NCBI GenBank assembly: GCA_001247695.2
Contig: LGRX02009899.1
Span: 1 to 18,654, forward strand
Length of the DNA stretch: 18,654 nucleotides
From: Cymbomonas tetramitiformis
Taxonomy: Eukaryota; Chlorophyta; Pyramimonadophyceae; Pyramimonadales; Pyramimonadaceae
Direction: 5' to 3'
Below are positions 15,401 to 18,654 of this stretch, in pieces (within the stretch, counting starts at the first letter, position 1; the number at the start of each line of letters is the position of its first letter). The position numbers and the translations under genes are program-made. The notes beneath the pieces are model-generated. The model was not told where the DNA came from. It ran no database searches and saw only the letters and a list, made by a program, of their open reading frames with translations.

Positions 15401-18163
15401 GCCCACATAAGCAACGTATACTTGGTTTTAGTAATGCACATACACCATCAAAAAAAGCAATGGTCGTATAAGTAAATCTCAGGAGGGAAGATGCATACTT
15501 GCGAATGGCAGCCTGCTTTTTTTGCTCATCTGCCTCGGTTTCATCGGCGGTCTTCGGAGTCTTTGAAGGGGACACAATCTCCTCATCACCCTGCTCCATG
15601 ATGAATGCAGGAATTGGCCGCTGCGGAGTTCCAGCTGCAGGAGATACAAGGCCCGCTGATGGGAGAGGGCTTGCCGCTGATGGCCCTGGAGCAGGGCTTG
15701 CCCCTGATGGCCCTGCACCTGCAGGGTTGCCCCTGATGGCCCTGCACCTGCAGGGGTTGCCCCTGATGGCCCTGCACCTGCAGGGCTTGCCCCTGATGGC
15801 CCTGCACCTGCAGGGTATGCCCCTGATGGCTCTGCACGTGCAGGGCTTGCCTCGCAGGAACCTGAAGGGCTTACTCCAGAGAGTCTTCGAGATTTACGAG
15901 TGAGAGGTGTAGTTACAATTGAAGGAGGTGTAACCGTTTTTGTATATGGTAGTTTACGACCCGTATCGTCTCCACCAACTGGAGGTTGCGTTGGCACCTC
16001 AGCTTCAGCTTCAGCTTCAACCTCAGCTTCAGATGGAGGCCCGTCACTATCGAAACCTTCTCACAGCACAAAAGCAAACCAATTCTCAGTATTTGAATAC
16101 ATATATCATTTTTGTGACCTAAGACGGAGAGCGAAGGAGAAAGGGAGATAGAGAGGGAGAGATGTTTTATATCGGCTCACCGGCATCGCCTTCAGGGTTG
16201 GCAACTTGTTGCGTTGGAACCTCAACATCAGATGGAGGCCCGTCACTATCGGAACCTTTTCACAACACAAAAGCAAATCAATTCTCAGTATTTGAATACA
16301 TATATCATTTTTGTGACCTAAGACGGAGAGCGAAGGAGAAAGGGAGATAGAGAGGGAGAGATGTTTTATATCGGCTCACCGGCATCGCTTTCGAGTGCCG
16401 AGTTGGCAACTGGTTGCGTTGGCACCTCAGCCAAAGATTGAGGAAGAAGGTCCGCACTGCCGACACCCCCTGCCAACACGAAAGCAAATTAATTCTCAGT
16501 ATTTGAAGAGATAACATTTTATCTAAGATAGAGAGAGGGAGATTTACCTATGATCCAAAGGTAGTGTTTCGATCTCACGAGTTCGTCGTCCTTTCCAGCT
16601 TCCTTATTTGCAAATCGGATGCGGGCCACCGTCGTGTCGTCTTCACGGACGCTGCCGTCTGGAGCTGTCCACGTCGGGGCGCTGTCCAAAATGTAGGCAT
16701 ATCCTCGTTTGTGGAATATCGGTGTGGTGTCAATGACGACGACATCTTTCTGCATCAAAGCAGTATCTTGTCCTTCAGGTCGAGGACGGACGGGCTCGTC
16801 TTGCACTGGGGCCTTTTCCGCCGCTTTTTGCAAGTTTTCGACGGACTCAGATATTTTCTCTGGAACGTTCTCCGCCAGGAGATGATCTTCGGCTTTGCGA
16901 ATACTCCCAAGATCTGGAAGATACTGTTGCGATCAAACGGATAGGTGAGAAGCAGCGGAACGCGATAAGCATTAAAATAACATAAAATTGACAGAAGGGG
17001 TGAATTTTGAAACCGTTACCTCGGAGACAAACGCGGCCCATGTCGAGATGTGCAAAGTCGGTTCAACGATCTGGAGATTATTGTTTTTGGGGGTGTATTT
17101 CTTTGAGTGGAGTCGAGAATAATCCTCGTACTGCTCGGTGTGAATAGTATGCAATGTATCCACAAGTTCGGTGAAGCACTTGAGCATCTTTGGAAATATT
17201 CGTTTTTCAAGTAGTCTGCTTCACCAAGATTCTTCTGAAGATTGTCGAGTCGCTCGTTGTCTTGCGTGATAAGCATGTACTTTGCATCGATAGCTCTGAA
17301 GATATCTTCACGGCGGAAATCCCGGGTCGTGATGAAAGGCGATGCAGTAAAGCAGTCAGAGGCAGCAGTGTACATTTTGGGCACTGTACCGATGGGTCTC
17401 TTTTTTATGGGTTGCGCGCCAGGGCAAATGAATTTATCCATTGCGAGCATAATGCCTAAGAAGCGAGGATGCTCTGCTATGTCCTTGTCCTTGGCGAGAT
17501 CGATATACGTCTTGAACCATTGTGCAACAACGGTCATCTCGGTGTCAGCGTCAGGTTCAGGGATTTCAGGGCGACCAAATGACAATACTTTGTCGATGAT
17601 GATTCCCGCTAAGAGGTGCTGAGGTACTGAAAAGAACGAATGAATTCGAAAGGCTGAATTAGAAAAGATAAGCAGAAGATAAATAAGGCCTGAATTAGAA
17701 GGAGAAGGAAAACGAAGGGAAGAATGAGAGAAAATACTGACCAATTTTCCCAGTTCTCCCTTGCAGGGGCTGCTGTTTGGGTACGTTTCTCTTCGGCATA
17801 GTATCAATGAACGAAGTCCACGAACGGACAGCATCCCAGAGCCTGTTTATCAGCGACCACGAGTGCAAAAGGTTCGAAATCCTCGCCCGCTGCCATCGTC
17901 ATCATGCCATGAATCACAAGCATCGACTCGCCGACAAGACTGTCTGCCTGCCTTGGAGTCTTGAGGAGTGGGTACTCGTAAGCTTTTGGGATGATGCTCA
18001 TGCTCCACCATCCCAGACCATGTGCACCGCTTGTTTCCTTCGAATACATATCTGCAAGGACTGGAACGCTGTAAAAGTCATTATCACAAAGCTTCCGGGC
18101 AAAGGAATAGGCCTGAGGAGGCCCTTCAACTGAATCCGCGCCCTCTTCGGAAGAAGAACTCAT
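12042..18163 (-). CDS. Multi-exon gene with ParB-like fold, about 13 exons
   Basis: Proposed exons in transcription order: 18163-17742, 17626-17020, 16923-16548, 16469-16380, 16255-16181, 16056-15499, 15394-15119, 15049-14893, 14829-14451, 14345-13540, 13432-13198, 13124 to an unclear donor near 12600-12660, and a last exon ending at TAA 12042-12044. All eleven mapped introns are GT-AG and 63-124 nt long, and the intron phases agree. Three exons (1, 2 and 6) contain a break of one base class that must be bridged to keep the frame. The product, roughly 1,600 residues, has a basic NLS-like stretch (NKRKRS, exon 10), a ParB/sulfiredoxin-like region (exons 7-9) and a weaker methyltransferase-like region (exon 12). 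Nuclear, DNA-related work is inferred, not shown. The gene as a whole is not recognised. Confidence 0.7.
12475..12622. repeat. Direct duplication at the exon 12/13 boundary
   Basis: About 40 bp containing TACCTG, GCAATGCTT, CAAGGT and TAGCAG on the plus strand occurs twice, with TACCTG at 12475 and 12579 (104 bp apart) and similarity of about 80%. On the minus strand both copies contain an acceptor-like ...(T/C)TGCAG|GTAT or CTACAG|GTAT, so the local splice choice is ambiguous. Confidence 0.6.
12600..13124 (-). CDS. Exon 12, possible DNA methyltransferase-like region
   Basis: The acceptor is TTGCACACAG|GTGTGA, phase 1 and matching exon 11. The 3' end is unclear, and the frame stays open to 12505. 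After an acidic loop (VDDDDYFY) comes a strand FTGFIMDCEY. D-C-E-Y (about 12948-12937) sits where N4/N6 DNA methyltransferases have D-P-P-Y/W. Then follow a helix (LLAGEFKQFLHNF), a strand with WVGGCFCGF, a helix and MFWVKP (near 12744), which fits the W-x-K strand of those enzymes. If the match is real, the catalytic motif is degenerate and activity is doubtful. ParB-methyltransferase fusions are known in bacteria and phages, which makes this worth testing. Confidence 0.4.
13198..13432 (-). CDS. Exon 11, basic coiled helix
   Basis: The acceptor is GTACCAG|GCGGGA (phase 0) and the donor CTTCCAG|GTGCGT (phase 1). It encodes AGVVPPKVSCKNEQENRK, then a highly charged helix (EKQRHEEKIEKLIKN) and ends STAENILKDLP. 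It may be a linker or a coiled coil. Confidence 0.7.
13540..14345 (-). CDS. Exon 10, largest exon, with NLS-like motif
   Basis: The acceptor is CGCTTTCAG|TGATGA (phase 1) and the donor CTGAAG|GTAATT (phase 0). It has 268 full codons with no stop. It opens with an acidic stretch, then SSRNKRKRSIG, a good nuclear-localisation candidate, then a long folded region (DLPKGFYESWAPLTEGHLRE, ENLMLLASEAHKRFN and YLDEDGYPIPKER) and a C-terminal helix plus EQDWEKFCEFFPGAGDERE. No family was recognised. The clean reading frame is the best single sign that this is a protein gene. Confidence 0.75.
14451..14829 (-). CDS. Exon 9, helical region after the ParB-like fold
   Basis: The acceptor is GTGTTTAG|GGAGG (phase 0). 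It is pyrimidine-poor, but it is the only acceptor found that joins exon 8 in frame. The donor is AGAG|GTGCTG (phase 1). It reads SAIVMIRAIRLRTQLGN... then a charged helical region (MRKHVEKLMAEPNERD) and ends SYQLFKQLQR. ParB proteins have a helical DNA-binding part after the N-terminal fold. Whether this is its equivalent cannot be decided by eye. Confidence 0.6.
14893..15049 (-). CDS. Exon 8, ParB-like signature GHQHLLEAKRR
   Basis: The acceptor is ATTCTACAG|ATTCAC and the donor AATCAG|GTGTGT. GHQHLLEAK (about 15036-15010) lies where ParB proteins have G-E/N-R-R-x-x-A-A-K. The second H replaces the usual arginine, so catalytic or nucleotide-binding function may be altered. The exon ends with FIECRLFMNLSAIEMNQ, which matches the strand-loop-helix that closes the ParB domain (roughly VxVxDLSDxEAxE). 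Confidence 0.55.
15119..15394 (-). CDS. Exon 7, N-terminal part of ParB/sulfiredoxin-like fold
   Basis: The acceptor is GGGCCATCAG|GGAAAT, phase 2, joining CGCAA to give RKEIDDMHKLVD. The donor is TACAG|GTAAGA, phase 2. The order fits the ParB N-terminal fold: a strand WRIPIQYID, a helix RPLDEHHAQAIAEMM in the place of the usual residue-pair-and-helix, a strand PALISVIENHKD, then a strand leading to the next exon (GKGRYR). In the family this fold binds DNA or nucleotides (ParB CTPases, nucleases, sulfiredoxin). The assignment rests on motif order seen by eye. Confidence 0.55.
15499..16056 (-). CDS. Exon 6, third exon copy fused to Pro/Gly/Ala repeats
   Basis: It starts as the third copy (DSDGPPSEAEVEAEAEAEVP), with an extra EA expansion. 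It continues through a threonine/lysine-rich linker into repeats of PAGAGPSGA and ends with an acidic-basic helix (ADETEADEQKKQAAIRK) at CGCAA|GTATGC. It is 558 nt, one base short of the length its phases demand. The missing base maps to a 29-nt unit (15698-15726) in the 30-nt repeat. A low-complexity, disordered linker is the likely role, leading directly into the ParB-like region. Confidence 0.65.
15671..15846 (-). repeat. 30-bp coding minisatellite
   Basis: Six units start at 15671, 15698, 15727, 15757, 15787 and 15817, with lengths 27, 29, 30, 30, 30 and 30. Each encodes about one PAGAGPSGA(S/T) on the minus strand. The 29-nt unit has lost one base near GCAGGGTTGC and breaks the frame. 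Confidence 0.85.
16181..16255 (-). CDS. Exon 5, second copy of the triplicated exon
   Basis: 75 nt, phase 1 at both ends, so it can be added without breaking the frame. It reads GSDSDGPPSDVEVPTQQVAN and ends GDA. The introns on its two sides are both 124 nt and differ at only a few positions. Confidence 0.7.
16380..16469 (-). CDS. Exon 4, first copy of a triplicated exon
   Basis: 90 nt, phase 1 at both ends, between GTTGGCAG and GATGCCG|GTGAGC. It encodes a polar, probably disordered segment with EVPTQPVAN and ends ESDA. It shares EVPTQ, the final GATGCCG|GTGAGC and the flanking intron sequence with exon 5. Confidence 0.65.
16548..16923 (-). CDS. Exon 3, lysine/glutamate-rich helix then compact region
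   Basis: The acceptor is GCAACAG|TATCTT and the donor ATAG|GTAAAT. It starts in phase 0 and ends in phase 1. The first 40 or so residues are charged and likely helical (KAEDHLLAENVPEKISESVE). The rest looks folded, with alternating hydrophobic strands (VVVIDTTPIFHKRGYAYILD and ARIRFANKE) and ends HYLWIIG. No family was recognised. Confidence 0.7.
17020..17626 (-). CDS. Exon 2, with a one-base frame break
   Basis: It begins after TTCTTTTCAG and reads PQHLLAGIIIDKVLSFG..., a mainly helical-looking region with no recognised family, and ends at TCCGAG|GTAACG. Between about 17240 and 17187 the frame changes by one base. The first part ends near DYLKNEY and the second continues from MLKCFTELVDTLH. 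A run of five A (minus strand, 17206-17210) in place of six would explain it and make the exon fully open, which points to a homopolymer indel. Confidence 0.65.
17742..18163 (-). CDS. Exon 1, with a frame break
   Basis: The start is the ATG at 18163, read MSSSSEEGADS. An upstream in-frame ATG at 18181 has a poorer context. The first frame continues through ...FARKLCDNDFYSVPVLADMY to a TGA at 17804. A second frame, open from about 17900 and reading ...NRLWDAVRSWTSFIDTMPKR, reaches the donor ATTG|GTCAGT and joins exon 2 in correct phase (codon G|TA). The exon is 422 nt where 421 or 424 is needed. The break therefore lies between about 17900 and 17804: a 1-nt insertion, a 2-nt loss, or an undetected tiny intron. 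The function of this region is unknown. Confidence 0.55.
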
Positions 18164-18180
18164 AACCCTGCATGTCACCA

Positions 18181-18560
18181 TGCACAGAAAACACAAATTA
18201 AGAAACGTAAATCATGAATGATATAAATATAACACGGCCCTGCTAAACAACATCATATCATATCTTTAGTATATTCATCTCTGAGCAATGGAATTATGTA
18301 CACCAAACTTTGGCCCGAGATTTTCCCGGTTACCGCAGAAGGGTTTTATAACTTCATTCCAGAGCCTAGGTACTAGGTTTGTCCGTTTGCACGGCCGCGC
18401 CATTCCCCCGTTCTAGAGATGAATAACAGCAGAATATTTGAGATGATTGCATAATTATACACAACAAAATACTACAACAACAAAATATACACAACACAAT
18501 ATGCACAACAAAATATGCACAACAAAATATGAATAAAAATATCATATATACACGTTGTGT
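18181..18560. other. 5' flank of the minus-strand gene with a 14-bp repeat
   Basis: The region is AT-rich and would hold the promoter of the minus-strand gene, but no clear TATA or initiator could be fixed. GCACAACAAAATAT and close variants repeat about 3.5 times at 18466-18531. No gene was recognised. Confidence 0.4.
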
Positions 18561-18609
18561 CCTATTCCTCCGCCCGCAAGTACAGCGGGGAGGGCTCGCG
18601 GGTGAAGCC

Positions 18610-18654
18610 ATGGCCACCCCGGATGCGGCCTCGGCCGGGGGGAGCACGGTGGGG
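18610..18654 (+). CDS. Possible 5' end of the next gene, cut by window end
   Basis: The ATG at 18610 has an ideal eukaryotic context (GCCATGG) and opens MATPDAASAGGSTVG to the window end. The surrounding 90 bases are suddenly GC-rich (CpG-rich), in contrast to the AT-rich flank. Too little is present to name a product. It could also be a GC-rich non-coding island. Confidence 0.25.
   Translation, partial: MATPDAASAGGSTVG

Noticed and set aside
15076..15471. 131-residue plus-strand frame
   Set aside because: It is antisense to exon 7, which splices in frame with its neighbours.
18366..18647. 93-residue minus-strand frame
   Set aside because: It crosses the AT-rich 14-bp repeat and the GC-rich edge. 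Its composition follows the local base content.

Overview
The window looks like a piece of a large, repeat-rich eukaryotic genome from the green lineage. The reasons are short GT-AG introns (63-124 nt) in a protein gene, a plant-type Ty3/Gypsy-like gag, and CCCTAAA telomere-like words inside satellite units. A streptophyte alga or early land plant would fit, but the species cannot be fixed from the sequence. No bacterial operon, CRISPR array or rRNA was seen.

Layout. Positions 1-2640 have no convincing gene, but they hold an unusual run of nested stem-loops, densest from 1573 to 2523. Positions 2647-9349 are bounded by a perfect 23-bp inverted repeat whose two arms carry the same roughly 350-bp satellite in opposite orientation. 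I read this as one large foldback/TIR-type element without a visible transposase. Inside it lie a 286-bp tandem repeat that duplicates an exon end plus intron, minus-strand exon fragments with good splice sites, a 104-bp satellite with dyad symmetry, a tRNA-like cloverleaf with a 4-nt D loop followed by a TTTT terminator, a short ORF after an acceptor-like site, and a GTAC-rich minisatellite. Positions 9350-10637 are AT-rich with repeated TGTAACACCC words. A retrotransposon gag ORF follows (10638-11483) and is cut off after the gag core.

Positions 12042-18163 (minus strand) hold one multi-exon gene of about 13 exons and roughly 1,600 codons. I reconstructed it from splice sites whose phases agree at ten of eleven mapped junctions once three single-base-class frame breaks are allowed for. 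Exons 7-9 look like a ParB/sulfiredoxin-type fold, and exon 12 has a weaker resemblance to a DNA N4/N6 methyltransferase. That pairing is known in bacterial and phage proteins. An in-frame (phase 1-1) exon has been triplicated in exons 4-6. The frame breaks in exons 1, 2 and 6 mean that this copy is either a young pseudogene or carries assembly errors.

The last 90 bases turn sharply GC-rich and contain an ATG in a strong context on the plus strand, possibly the start of the next gene.
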